Positions 51,146 through 59,276 of a DNA stretch of 64,000 nucleotides are shown here, piece after piece; positions within the stretch are counted from its first letter, which is position 1, and each line of letters opens with the position of its first letter. The stretch is from PALSA-612 sp963755155 (GTDB lineage Bacteria; Actinomycetota; Thermoleophilia; Gaiellales; Gaiellaceae). The DNA lies in the NCBI GenBank assembly GCA_963755155.1, contig CAVWIV010000007.1, positions 124,001 through 188,000 of the forward strand, read 5' to 3'. Below the pieces are notes generated by a model. That model saw nothing but the letters and a program-made list of their open reading frames with translations, was not told where the DNA came from and made no database searches. The position numbers and the translations under genes were made by a program.

Positions 51146-51679
51146 TTGTTGTACAAGCTGGGCGACAAGGTCGTGTATCCGCACCACGGAGCAGGCACCA
51201 TCGTGAAGAAGGAACAGCGTGAGATCCTCGGCTCCAAGCGCGAGTACCTCACGATCAAGATTCTCCACAACGACATGGTTGTGAACGTGCCCACCGAGAA
51301 CGCTGAGCGGGTCGGGCTGCGGCAGGTCATCAACGAGAAGCAGGTCACCGAGGTCGTGAAGGCGCTCACCGGCTCGGGGACCCAGATGCCGAAGAACTGG
51401 AACCGTCGCTTCAAGCACAACCGCGACAAGATGAAGACCGGAGACGTGCTCGAGCTCGCGGAGGTCGTACGCAACCTCGCACTTCGCGACCACGAGAAAG
51501 GGCTCTCGACGGGTGAGAAGCAGATGTTCGTGAAGGCGAAGAAGATCCTCGCTTCCGAGCTGATGTATGCGAAGCACATGGACGAGGAGCAGACGCATCT
51601 CTGGCTCGACGACGTGCTCTCGGGCAATGGCACGAACGGCAAGCGCAAGGCGAAGGCCAAGGTCGGCGCCAGCGCCTAG
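51146..51679 (+). CDS. carD: CarD-family RNA polymerase-binding transcription factor
   Basis: 177 residues. The start is a TTG (51146, or the adjacent TTG at 51149), with AAGGGGGA upstream; no ATG or GTG is available near LYKLGDKVVYPHHGAGTIV. The N-terminal Tudor-like domain (about 1-60) binds the RNA polymerase beta subunit. The C-terminal helical domain has the DNA-contact region GSGTQMPKNWNRRFKHNRDK and LRDHEKGLSTGEKQMFVKAKK. It stabilises open promoter complexes, notably at rRNA promoters, and is essential in mycobacteria. Lys-rich tail. It immediately precedes ispD, as in mycobacteria. Confidence 0.95.
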   Translation: MLYKLGDKVVYPHHGAGTIVKKEQREILGSKREYLTIKILHNDMVVNVPTENAERVGLRQVINEKQVTEVVKALTGSGTQMPKNWNRRFKHNRDKMKTGDVLELAEVVRNLALRDHEKGLSTGEKQMFVKAKKILASELMYAKHMDEEQTHLWLDDVLSGNGTNGKRKAKAKVGASA

Positions 51680-51688
51680 GGAAGGCCG

Positions 51689-52370
51689 ATGAGCACCTGG
51701 GCGGTCATCGTCGCCGCAGGCAGCGGTGATCGCCTCGCAGCGGACAGGCCCAAGGCGTTCGCGCGCCTCGGCGACCGGCCGCTGCTCGCGGAGAGCCTCG
51801 AGCGGCTCGACCGATCGGAGTGGATCGACGGGATCGTTGTCGCCTGCCCGGAAGGGTGGGAAGAGCCGGCGATCCTCCTCGCCGAGGAGCTTGGGGCAAG
51901 CAAGGTCGCGCAGGCCGTGACCGGCGGCGCCAGCCGCGCCGAGTCCGTACGCCTCGCCGTCAGCGAGGTGCCGCCCGACGCGGTCGCGCTCCTCGTGCAC
52001 GACGCGGCGCGCCCGCTGCTCGCCGAGGACGTGATCTCGCGCGTGCTCGAGCCGCTGGGCGAGGGCTGGGACGGCGCCGTGCCCGGCGCTGCCCGTCGCG
52101 GACACGATCAAGCAGGTCGACGGCGAGCAGGTGGTGGAGACGCTCGCGCGCGACGGTCTCATGGCGGCGCAGACACCGCAGGCCTTTGTCGCCGATGTGC
52201 TGCGCGCCGCGCTCGCGGGAGACGTCGACGGCGCGTCGGACTGCGCCTCGCTCGTCGAGGCAGCCGGCGGGCGGGTGAAGGTCGTCGATGGTGACCCTCG
52301 GCTGCTGAAGGTGACGACCCCGCAGGACCTCCTGGTCGTCGAAACGCTGCTCGCCGAGACAGCGCCGTGA
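51689..52370 (+). CDS. ispD: 2-C-methyl-D-erythritol 4-phosphate cytidylyltransferase (one frameshift)
   Basis: Makes CDP-methylerythritol in the MEP isoprenoid route. Nucleotide-binding motif AAGSGDRLAADRPKAF (about 9-24), GGASRAESVR and VHDAARPLL are in the first frame. One extra G near 52,090 breaks it (GCCCGGCGCTGCCC should read GCCCGCGCTGCCC). The next frame gives LPVADTIKQV, TPQAFVADVL, LVEAAGGRVKVVDGD and TTPQDLLVVE to the stop. About 226 residues repaired, normal length. An essential enzyme, so the break is probably a sequence error. The stop overlaps the next start. Confidence 0.93.
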
Positions 52371-53182
52371 TCGTCGACTACCACATGCATCTCCGCGACG
52401 AAGCCGGGGAGATCGACTTCGCTCCGCAGGCCGTTGGGCCGTTCGTCGAGACGGCAATCGCGCGTGGCGTCGCGGAGATCGGCTTCACGGAGCACGTCTA
52501 CTACTTCCGTCAGACCGCCGAGATCTGGGACGTGCCGTACCTGTCGGAGCGGTGTGTCCACGACCTCGACGTGTACTGCGACGCCGTCCTCGAGGCGAAG
52601 CGCGCGGGCCTGCCGGTGAAGCTCGGGCTCGAGGTGGACTACGTGGGCGAGCTGCAGCCTCGGCTCGCCGAGCTGCTCGAGCCGTATCCGTTCGACTTTC
52701 GTCTGGGATCGGTGCACTGGCTCGACCGGTTGGCCGTCGACATGTCGCCCGGAGTCTGGGAGACGATGACCGTCGACGAGGTGTGGCAACGCTATACGGA
52801 CGCCCTGTGCGAGCTTGCCGTCTCCGGGACCGTCGACGTGCTTGCCCATCCCGATCTCGCGAAGATCTTCGGCCGGCGTCCGCAGCCGGAGCTCCTGGCC
52901 GAGCTCCACGAGCGCATCGCGCTGGTCGTCGGCGCGTCGGGCCTGGCCGTGGAGGTCTCGACGGCCGGCCTCAGGAAGCCGGTCGGTGAGCTGTATCCCG
53001 ATGCCGACCTGCTCCGCGCGTGCGCGGGAAAGGGCGTGCCGGTCACGCTTGCATCCGATGCACACGACCCGTCGCTTGTCGGCGCGGACTTCGAGCAGGC
53101 GTTGGTACACGCACGCGCCGCCGCTTGCAATACGATCGCCATCTTCGAGCGCGGACAGATGAGTCTGGAGCCGCTCGGATGA
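52367..53182 (+). CDS. PHP-domain phosphatase (histidinol-phosphatase type)
   Basis: 271 residues from GTG 52367. PHP metal motifs: DYHMHLRDE at the start, GFTEHVYYF, GLEVDYVGE, LGSVHWLD, LAHPDLAKIFG and TLASDAHDPS. The architecture fits HisK-type histidinol-phosphate phosphatases, but position between ispD and ispF gives no support for a histidine role. Substrate uncertain. Overlaps both neighbours by four bases, so it is part of the operon. Confidence 0.85.
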   Translation: MIVDYHMHLRDEAGEIDFAPQAVGPFVETAIARGVAEIGFTEHVYYFRQTAEIWDVPYLSERCVHDLDVYCDAVLEAKRAGLPVKLGLEVDYVGELQPRLAELLEPYPFDFRLGSVHWLDRLAVDMSPGVWETMTVDEVWQRYTDALCELAVSGTVDVLAHPDLAKIFGRRPQPELLAELHERIALVVGASGLAVEVSTAGLRKPVGELYPDADLLRACAGKGVPVTLASDAHDPSLVGADFEQALVHARAAACNTIAIFERGQMSLEPLG

Positions 53183-53661
53183 GCGATCTCCGGATCGGAA
53201 TGGGCGTAGATGCGCATGCGTTCGGCGACGGCATCCCGCTCGTGCTCGGCGGCGTCACGATCGATCATCCGCGCGGCCTCGTGGGCCACTCCGACGGCGA
53301 CGTCATCGCCCACGCGCTCACAGACGCGTTGCTCGGCGCCGCCGGCCTCGGCGACATCGGCTCGCTCTTCCCCTCCGACGAGTCCTACCGCGGCGTGGAC
53401 TCGCTGGTGCTGCTGGCGGATGCGTACGCCCGCGTGCGAGCCGCCGGGCTCGAACTCGTGAACGCCGACTGCATCCTCATCGGCGAGGAGCCGCGGATCG
53501 CGGCCGTCCGCGATGAGATGCGCGCGCGCCTGGCGGGCGCGCTCGGAGTCGAAATGGATCGCGTGTCGGTCCGGGCGACGACGACGGACGGCCTCGGCTT
53601 CACAGGCCGCGGCGAAGGCCTCGCCGCGCAGGCCGTTGCGCTACTCCGCCAGCTGGACTAG
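53179..53661 (+). CDS. ispF: 2-C-methyl-D-erythritol 2,4-cyclodiphosphate synthase
   Basis: 160 residues, usual length. GMGVDAHAFGDG holds two metal ligands (Asp, His), LVGHSDGDVIAHALTDALLGAAGLGDIG the third His and active-site loop, LFPSDESYRG, VNADCILIGEEPRI, and the C-terminal TTTDGLGFTGRGEGLAAQAV. Cyclises CDP-ME 2-phosphate with release of CMP. Its MEP partner ispD is two genes upstream. Confidence 0.96.
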   Translation: MSDLRIGMGVDAHAFGDGIPLVLGGVTIDHPRGLVGHSDGDVIAHALTDALLGAAGLGDIGSLFPSDESYRGVDSLVLLADAYARVRAAGLELVNADCILIGEEPRIAAVRDEMRARLAGALGVEMDRVSVRATTTDGLGFTGRGEGLAAQAVALLRQLD

Positions 53662-54369
53662 TCCGGCGCGAACCTCCACGAGACCGTCTCTCTCGAGCGC
53701 GTTGACGGCCTCTCCGTCGAGCTCGGCGCACCGGCACGGCTTGCTCGAGACGAGCCGCAGCGTCCTTGCACGGCGCTGGCGGAACGAGCCTTCGTACCGA
53801 GACTGCCGGCGGGCGGGCTCGAAGCGCATTCCGCGTGACGGGCAATTCTCCGCCAGCGGGCAGGCGGCGCAGCGCGGCACGCGCGCGATACAGATCTGCG
53901 CGCCGAGGCCCATGAGCGCGGGGCCGCACTCGTGGTCGAGCTCGATGCCGCTCCGCTCCAGCACTCGCCGCACGTTCACGTCCACGGGCAGCACCTTGGC
54001 CCCGAAGCAGCGGCTCGCTACCGCGTCGGCTGTGTAGCGACCGACTCCAGGCAGCTTCGTCAGGTCCTCCGGCCAGCCGTGCTCGGCGATGTCGATCGCG
54101 GCCCGGTGAAGGTTGACGGCGCGCCGGTTGTAGCCGAGTCCCTCCCACGCGCGAATGACGTCGGAGCGCGGCGCCGCAGCCAGCGACTCGACGGTCGGCC
54201 AACGGTCGAGCCAGGGCTGCCATCGCGCTAGCACTCTCGCGTACTGCGTCTGCTGGAGCATCACCTCGCTGACGAGGACCGCGTACGGATCGCGCGTGTC
54301 TGCCCACGGCAGGTCGCGCTTGTTCGCGGCGTACCACGCAAGCAAGCGCTGCTTCGGCGACTTGCTCAG
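53641..54369 (-). CDS. mutY: A/G-specific adenine glycosylase, short form without C-terminal domain
   Basis: About 242 residues. HhH-GPD fold: WYAANKRDLPWADTRDPY, catalytic Glu in SEVMLQQTQ, HhH LPGVGRYTADAV, catalytic Asp in PVDVNVRRV. A 4Fe-4S site C-X6-C-X2-C-X5-C is present (CIARVPRCAACPLAENC). Removes adenine opposite 8-oxoG. The NUDIX-like C-terminal domain of typical MutY is lacking; about 50 residues replace it. No ATG/GTG start fits: CTG at 54369 overlaps the upstream stop as CTGA, with an in-frame TTG a few codons on. Confidence 0.85.
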   Translation of the reverse strand: MSKSPKQRLLAWYAANKRDLPWADTRDPYAVLVSEVMLQQTQYARVLARWQPWLDRWPTVESLAAAPRSDVIRAWEGLGYNRRAVNLHRAAIDIAEHGWPEDLTKLPGVGRYTADAVASRCFGAKVLPVDVNVRRVLERSGIELDHECGPALMGLGAQICIARVPRCAACPLAENCPSRGMRFEPARRQSRYEGSFRQRRARTLRLVSSKPCRCAELDGEAVNALERDGLVEVRAGLVQLAE

Positions 54370-54728
54370 CGGCGCCGCTCGTCGAGGTCGAAGACGCTCG
54401 TCAGAACCCAGTTGACGACGGTGATGATGACGGTCGCCCAGATCCCCGACATGAACGAGCTGATCTCGAAGCCCGGCACGATCCAGCTCGTGATGTAGAG
54501 CATGAAGAGGTTGATGAAGAAGAGGATGATCCCGAGGGTGATCACGATCAGGGGCAGCGCGAGCAGCTTCACGATCGGCTTGATCAGGAAGTTCACGAGG
54601 CCGAACACGAGACCGGTGACGAAGAGGACCCAGTAGTCCTCCGAGTAGTCGATCCCGTCCACGAAGGCCGACGCCACCCAGATGGCGGCGACGTTGACGA
54701 TCCACGAGTAGAGCAGGCGGCGTACCAT
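54366..54728 (-). CDS. Phage-holin-4-type (PF04020-like) membrane protein
   Basis: 120 residues, four helices: LLYSWIVNVAAIWVASAFV, YWVLFVTGLVFGLVNFLI, LLALPLIVITLGIILFFINLFMLYI (long) and FMSGIWATVIITVVNWVLTSVF. This is the conserved bacterial membrane family often labelled phage holin 4_2. It is chromosomal here and nothing phage-like surrounds it. Function unknown. Overlaps the rpiA stop and the mutY start. Confidence 0.82.
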   Translation of the reverse strand: MVRRLLYSWIVNVAAIWVASAFVDGIDYSEDYWVLFVTGLVFGLVNFLIKPIVKLLALPLIVITLGIILFFINLFMLYITSWIVPGFEISSFMSGIWATVIITVVNWVLTSVFDLDERRR

Positions 54729-55366
54729 CAGACGACTCTGCGCTCGACTCTATCGCCTCGACCGACGAGAACCTCTGCCACGAGCGCCGGGGGAAAGAGC
54801 CCGTGGGAGACGACGCCCGGCTCTGCGTCGAGGCGGGCCGCGAGGGCAGCCGGATCGCCGACCTCCCCGCCGTAGTCGGCGATGAGCCCGCCGTCGGGTG
54901 TGAGCGGGACGTCGCGCAGCGTCGTGTCGCCGAGCGCGCGGAGCGTCGCCTGGAGGCCGAACTCGTGTAGCTCGAGCGGTACCGGCGGCACGAGGCGCTC
55001 GACGACCTTGTCGGACGAGACGATGACGACGAACCGCTCGGCCGCCGTGGCCACGATCTTCTCGCGGGTCAGCGCAGCCCCGCCACCCTTTACGAGCCAG
55101 CCGTCAGGCGTCACCTGATCGGCGCCGTCGACGGCGAGATCGAGGCGCTCGAGCGTGTCGAACGGCTCCACCTGTAGGCCAAGCTCCCGTGCGGCATGCT
55201 CGGTGGCGGGCGACGTCGCCACGCACCGGATGGCGAGGTCGCGCGCCGCGAGCGCGGGAAGGAAGAGCTCGACTGTCGTGCCCGTGCCGAGGCCAACGGC
55301 CATCCCGTCCTCGACCAGCTCGGCCGCGGCCTCGGCCGCGAGGCGCTTCTCGTCGCTCGCGCTCAC
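54728..55366 (-). CDS. rpiA: Ribose-5-phosphate isomerase A
   Basis: 212 residues from GTG 55366. Motifs: GMAVGLGTGTTVELFLPAL (phosphate-binding), ATSPATEHAARELG, DLAVDGADQVTPDG, LVKGGGAALTREKIVA with the catalytic Glu, IVSSDKVVERLV and LPLEL-like PVPLELHEFG. Interconverts ribose 5-phosphate and ribulose 5-phosphate. Encoded divergently from rpe and zwf with a 17-base gap, so pentose-phosphate genes are clustered. Confidence 0.93.
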   Translation of the reverse strand: MSASDEKRLAAEAAAELVEDGMAVGLGTGTTVELFLPALAARDLAIRCVATSPATEHAARELGLQVEPFDTLERLDLAVDGADQVTPDGWLVKGGGAALTREKIVATAAERFVVIVSSDKVVERLVPPVPLELHEFGLQATLRALGDTTLRDVPLTPDGGLIADYGGEVGDPAALAARLDAEPGVVSHGLFPPALVAEVLVGRGDRVERRVV

Positions 55367-55383
55367 CGGGATACTGTAAGCGG

Positions 55384-56073
55384 GTGACTTGGACGGAGTG
55401 GGCAAGGCCGGGCGTCGTCGAGCCGTCGATCTACGCCGCGGACTTCGCTCGCCTCGGCGAGCAGCTGGAGAGCCTGCTCGATGCGGGCGCCCGCGTCTTC
55501 CACTTCGACATCGGCGACGGCCACTTCATCGGCGAGATCACCATCGGGCCGATCGTGTTGCGCTCGATCGCGGAGCTCGTCCACGGGCGGGGAGGAGTGC
55601 TCGACTGCCATCTCATGGTCTCCGAGCCCGAACGGCACTTCGAGAGCGTTCGTGCCGCGGGCGGCGACAGCGTGACGTTCCACGTCGAGGCGGTCGACGA
55701 CCCGGCGAGAGCCGCCGCGCACGCACGCGAGCTGGGCCTCGGCGTCGGCATCGCCTTCAACCCCGAGACGGAGGTCGAGCGGGCAGCGACTGCCGCATCA
55801 GACATGGACCTGGCCCTTTGCATGAGCATCCATCCGGGCCTCTCCGGACAGGCGTTCATGCCCGAATCGCTAGGCCGCATCGCAAAACTGCGCTCCCTGG
55901 TGTCAGACACCGCCCTGGTGCAAGTGGACGGGGGCGTTTCGGCCGGGAACGCGGCCGAGATCCGCGAGGCCGGGGCGGACCTGCTCGTCGCGGGCAGCGC
56001 CGTCTTCTGGCAGGACGATCCCGCGGCGGCATACGCCGACCTCGCGGCGAAGGTCGCGGAGGCTGTGGCATGA
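55384..56073 (+). CDS. rpe: Ribulose-phosphate 3-epimerase
   Basis: 229 residues from GTG 55384. TIM barrel with EPSIYAADFARLGEQL, metal site FHFDIGDGHFIGEITIGP, LDCHLMVSEPERHF, VTFHVEA, SIHPGLSGQAFMPESLGRI, and phosphate-binding VDGGVSAGNAAEIREAGADLLVAGSAVF. Family members usually have DVMDGHFVPN; here the strand reads DIGDGHFIGE, so Gly replaces Met and Gly replaces Pro near the active site. Stop overlaps the zwf ATG. Confidence 0.92.
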   Translation: MTWTEWARPGVVEPSIYAADFARLGEQLESLLDAGARVFHFDIGDGHFIGEITIGPIVLRSIAELVHGRGGVLDCHLMVSEPERHFESVRAAGGDSVTFHVEAVDDPARAAAHARELGLGVGIAFNPETEVERAATAASDMDLALCMSIHPGLSGQAFMPESLGRIAKLRSLVSDTALVQVDGGVSAGNAAEIREAGADLLVAGSAVFWQDDPAAAYADLAAKVAEAVA

Positions 56074-57515
56074 CGGTCGACTCGCGGCCGCGTCCGGACA
56101 ACCACGTGATCGTGCTCTTCGGGGCGACCGGTGATCTCTCCAAGCGCAAGCTCCTGCCGGGCCTCTTCAACCTCCATTGCACCGGCCTCATGCCCGAGGA
56201 CTACCGCGTGATCGGCGTCTCCCGGCCGGCGAGCGCGCTCACCGACGAGCAGTTTCGCCAGCGTGCGCACGACGCCGTCGAGGAGCGCGGCATGCGCAAG
56301 GCCTCCGGAGAAGGTTGGGACGAGTTCGTCGCCCGCCTGTCCTTCGCCCCCGCCGACGCCGACGATCCAGCGGAGCTCGTCCGGGCCGTCGAGGAAGCGG
56401 AGCGGGCGATCGGCGGCGAGCCGCGGCGCGTGTACCACCTCGCCATCCCGCCGTCGGCGTTCCCCGGGACGGTGGCGATGCTCGGCGAGACCGGCCTCGC
56501 CGAGCGCGCGCGCATCATCGTCGAGAAGCCGTTCGGCACCGATCTCGCGAGCGCGAAAGAGCTCAACGCGGCGGTGCATGCCGTGTTCGGCGAGGCGGAC
56601 GTCTTTCGGATCGACCACTTCCTCGGCAAGGAGTCGGTCGAGAACATCCTCGCCCTGCGCTTCGCGAACGGCCTCTTCGAGCCGATCTGGAACAGAGATC
56701 ACGTCGACCACGTCCAGATCGACGTCCCCGAGACACTCACTGCGGCGGGCCGCTCCGGCTTCTACGAGCCGACCGGCGCCTTCCGCGACATGGTCGTCAC
56801 CCATCTCTTCCAGGTGCTCGGGTTCATCGCCATGGAGCCGCCCACGGCGCTCACCGAGAAGGCTGTGCGCAACGAGACGGCGAAGGTGTTCGACTCGATG
56901 ACGCCGATCGATCCCGAGCGCGTGGTTCGAGGCCAGTACAGGGGCTACCGCAAGGAGGAGGGCGTCGACCCGAAGTCCGAGACCGAGACGTTCGTCGCGC
57001 TCGAGGTCGGGATCGACAACTGGCGCTGGGCGGGCGTGCCGTTCTTCCTGCGCACGGGGAAGTCGCTCAAGCAGAGCTGCCAGGTGATCACGCTCGCCTT
57101 CCACGAGCCGCCGCTCCGCATGTTCACGCTCGCGAGCGAGACGGCGCCCACTTCCCGGCCGAACGAGCTCGTGATCGACTTCAAGGATCCGGGCTCGATC
57201 TCGGCGATGTTCCTCGTGAAGAAGCCGGGCCCGGACATCGAGCTGCGCGAGGTGGCGATGAAGTTCGACTACGACAGCGCGTTCGAGCGGCGCGAGCTCG
57301 AGGGCTACGAGCGCCTCGTGCACGACGCGATGCTCGGCGACCAGACGCTGTTCACGCGCGGAGACGGCATCGAGCGGCTCTGGCAGGTCTCCGAGCAGCT
57401 ACTGGAGGAGCCGCCGAAGCTCGAGCTGTACGAGCCGGGGTCGTGGGGCCCGGAGTCGGTGGAGAAGCTCATCTCGCCTCGGACGTGGCACCTCTCGTCC
57501 GAGCGGGCTCGCTGA
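56070..57515 (+). CDS. zwf: Glucose-6-phosphate 1-dehydrogenase
   Basis: 481 residues, normal length. NADP-binding FGATGDLSKRKLLPGLF (about 17-33), substrate motif RIDHFLGKESVENI with catalytic His, EKPFGTD, GRSGFYEPTGAFRDMVVTHLFQ, FFLRTGKSLKQ. First step of the oxidative pentose-phosphate path, giving NADPH. Operon with rpe upstream (ATGA overlap) and the MscS-like gene downstream (TGATG). Confidence 0.96.
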   Translation: MTVDSRPRPDNHVIVLFGATGDLSKRKLLPGLFNLHCTGLMPEDYRVIGVSRPASALTDEQFRQRAHDAVEERGMRKASGEGWDEFVARLSFAPADADDPAELVRAVEEAERAIGGEPRRVYHLAIPPSAFPGTVAMLGETGLAERARIIVEKPFGTDLASAKELNAAVHAVFGEADVFRIDHFLGKESVENILALRFANGLFEPIWNRDHVDHVQIDVPETLTAAGRSGFYEPTGAFRDMVVTHLFQVLGFIAMEPPTALTEKAVRNETAKVFDSMTPIDPERVVRGQYRGYRKEEGVDPKSETETFVALEVGIDNWRWAGVPFFLRTGKSLKQSCQVITLAFHEPPLRMFTLASETAPTSRPNELVIDFKDPGSISAMFLVKKPGPDIELREVAMKFDYDSAFERRELEGYERLVHDAMLGDQTLFTRGDGIERLWQVSEQLLEEPPKLELYEPGSWGPESVEKLISPRTWHLSSERAR

Positions 57516-58282
57516 TGTCGGACCGGGCCTGGCAGGTCATCGTCACCGCCGGTGCCGGGCTGGCATTGCTCGCCGTCCTACGCATCGTGCTCGGCGTCGT
57601 CTTTGACCGCGTCGTGAACCGGGCGGCGAAGAGGAAGTCGCCCGACCATGCGGCCCGGCTTCGCACGCGGCTAACGGTGCTGCGCCGCGTGATCCTCGCT
57701 TTCGTCCTCGTCGTCGTGCTCTGGAGCGTGCTCGAGATCTTCCCCGCGACGGAGCAGATCGCCCGAACGCTGCTCGCATCGAGCGCGTTCGTCGCGCTCG
57801 TACTCGGCGTTGCCTTCAGCGTCCCCCTCGGCAACATCGGCGCCGGCATCCTCCTCAGCCTTAGCCAGCCTGTCCGCATCGGCGACCGCATCACCGTCGG
57901 CGACGTGACCGGGACGGCCGAGGAGATCACGCTCGTCCACACGATCGTGAAGACGGATCAAGGCCTCACGGCGTTCGTGCCCAACTCGCAAATGGTCACG
58001 TCGACCGTCGTCAACCGGTCTCTGGACGACCCCCGCAGGCTCGTGTCCGTACGCCTGCCGGTGGCGATCACGACACCGGTCGAGAGAGCACGTGAGGTGC
58101 TGCTAGGGGTCACCGGCGATCTCGAGGACGCCAGCGTGGCTGTGGTCGACGTCGCGGAGCGCACGACGTGGCTTTCGGTCACCGGGTATGCGCCCAGGTC
58201 CACGGCCGTGGACCGTGTCGCTGCCGAGCTTCGGGAGCGTGCGCTACAGGCGCTGGCGGCCGAGGAGCTGCTTCCGCAGTAG
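57515..58282 (+). CDS. MscS-family small-conductance mechanosensitive channel
   Basis: 255 residues. Helices at about 8-28 and 54-72, then the pore-lining TM3 region LLASSAFVALVLGVAFSVPLGNIGAGILLSL. Beta domain PVRIGDRITVGDVTGTAEEITLVHTIVKT, VPNSQMVTSTVVNRS, and a C-terminal alpha/beta part. It opens under membrane tension to release osmolytes. Coupled to zwf by a one-base overlap. Confidence 0.9.
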   Translation: MSDRAWQVIVTAGAGLALLAVLRIVLGVVFDRVVNRAAKRKSPDHAARLRTRLTVLRRVILAFVLVVVLWSVLEIFPATEQIARTLLASSAFVALVLGVAFSVPLGNIGAGILLSLSQPVRIGDRITVGDVTGTAEEITLVHTIVKTDQGLTAFVPNSQMVTSTVVNRSLDDPRRLVSVRLPVAITTPVERAREVLLGVTGDLEDASVAVVDVAERTTWLSVTGYAPRSTAVDRVAAELRERALQALAAEELLPQ

Positions 58283-58295
58283 CGATACTGGCGTC

Positions 58296-59276
58296 ATGCG
58301 ACGCGTCCGCTTCGCGCCGAGCCCCACGGGCTCGCTCCACGTCGGCAACGCGCTGACTGCCGCGGCCAACCGCGCCTTCGGCGACTGGTTCCTGCTGCGG
58401 ATAGACGACACCGATCCGTCACGCACGGTAGAGAACGGCGAGCGCGAGATCCTCCGCGACCTCGAGTGGCTGGGAATCGCCTGGGACGAAGGGCCGGCGC
58501 GGCAGAGCGAGCGCCAGGACCGCTATCGCGCGGCGGTGGAGCGGCTCGGCAGCGACCGCTTCGGCAGGATCACGCTCCTGCGGCCGGACGGTACTGCGAC
58601 CTACCATCTCGCCTCCGTGGTCGACGACATCGATTACGAGATCACGCACGTCGTGCGCGGCAACGACCATCGCCCCAACGAGCAGCTCCACCGGGAGCTG
58701 ACGGAGGCGCTTGGCGCGAGGCCGCCGGAGTACGTGCACCACGGCCTCGTGCTCGGGCCTGACGGCGGCAAGCTCTCCAAGCGTGACGCGATGTCGTCCG
58801 TCGCCGATCTGCGCGACTCAGGCATCCCGGCCGAGGCCGTGCGGGCGTACCTCGACGAGCTCGGCCTGCCGAAGCACGATGTTCAGCTCGACCTCACGCG
58901 CATCCGCCGCCTGGCTGTCGAGGCCATCGGCTCGATGTCCGACGACGACCTGGCCGCGCGCGTCGGCGTATCGCCCGCGCTCGTGCCCGCGGTGCGCGGC
59001 GCGCGGGATCTCGAAGAAGCGCGCGAGTACGCCCGGCAGATCCTCGAGCCGGAGCCGGTACAGCTGCCGGCGGAGGTGAGGCCGACCCTCGAGCGCTTCA
59101 GGGAGCTGGCTGACGGCGACGCCCGCGCGACCGTACGCGAGTTGAAGGCGGCGGGCGGCGATCTCCGGGCACTACGGCTGGCACTCACCGGGCGCGAGCG
59201 CGGGCCGGAGCTCTGGACGGTGCTCCACGCGCTGCCGCGTGAGGAGGCGCTACGGAGGGTCGATGCTGCTCTCTGA
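58296..59276 (+). CDS. gltX: Compact glutamyl-tRNA synthetase
   Basis: 326 residues, against about 470-490 for usual GluRS. Class I motifs: FAPSPTGSLHVGNALTA (HIGH box), LLRIDDTDPSRTVENGE, and GGKLSKRDAMSS (KMSKS box). The segment between QDRYRAAVERL and LLRPDGTATYHLASVVDD is only about 10 residues, so the usual Cys-containing zinc/acceptor-binding insertion of some 70 residues is gone. The anticodon-binding end is also short but present (about 200-326). Too long for a GluQ-RS. In front of cysS, as in Firmicutes. No frameshift. Confidence 0.88.
   Translation: MRRVRFAPSPTGSLHVGNALTAAANRAFGDWFLLRIDDTDPSRTVENGEREILRDLEWLGIAWDEGPARQSERQDRYRAAVERLGSDRFGRITLLRPDGTATYHLASVVDDIDYEITHVVRGNDHRPNEQLHRELTEALGARPPEYVHHGLVLGPDGGKLSKRDAMSSVADLRDSGIPAEAVRAYLDELGLPKHDVQLDLTRIRRLAVEAIGSMSDDDLAARVGVSPALVPAVRGARDLEEAREYARQILEPEPVQLPAEVRPTLERFRELADGDARATVRELKAAGGDLRALRLALTGRERGPELWTVLHALPREEALRRVDAAL

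Noticed and set aside
54366..54728. Evidence of a prophage from a holin-type protein
   Set aside because: The family is a widespread chromosomal membrane protein with a misleading name. No integrase, capsid, tail or lysin gene is near.
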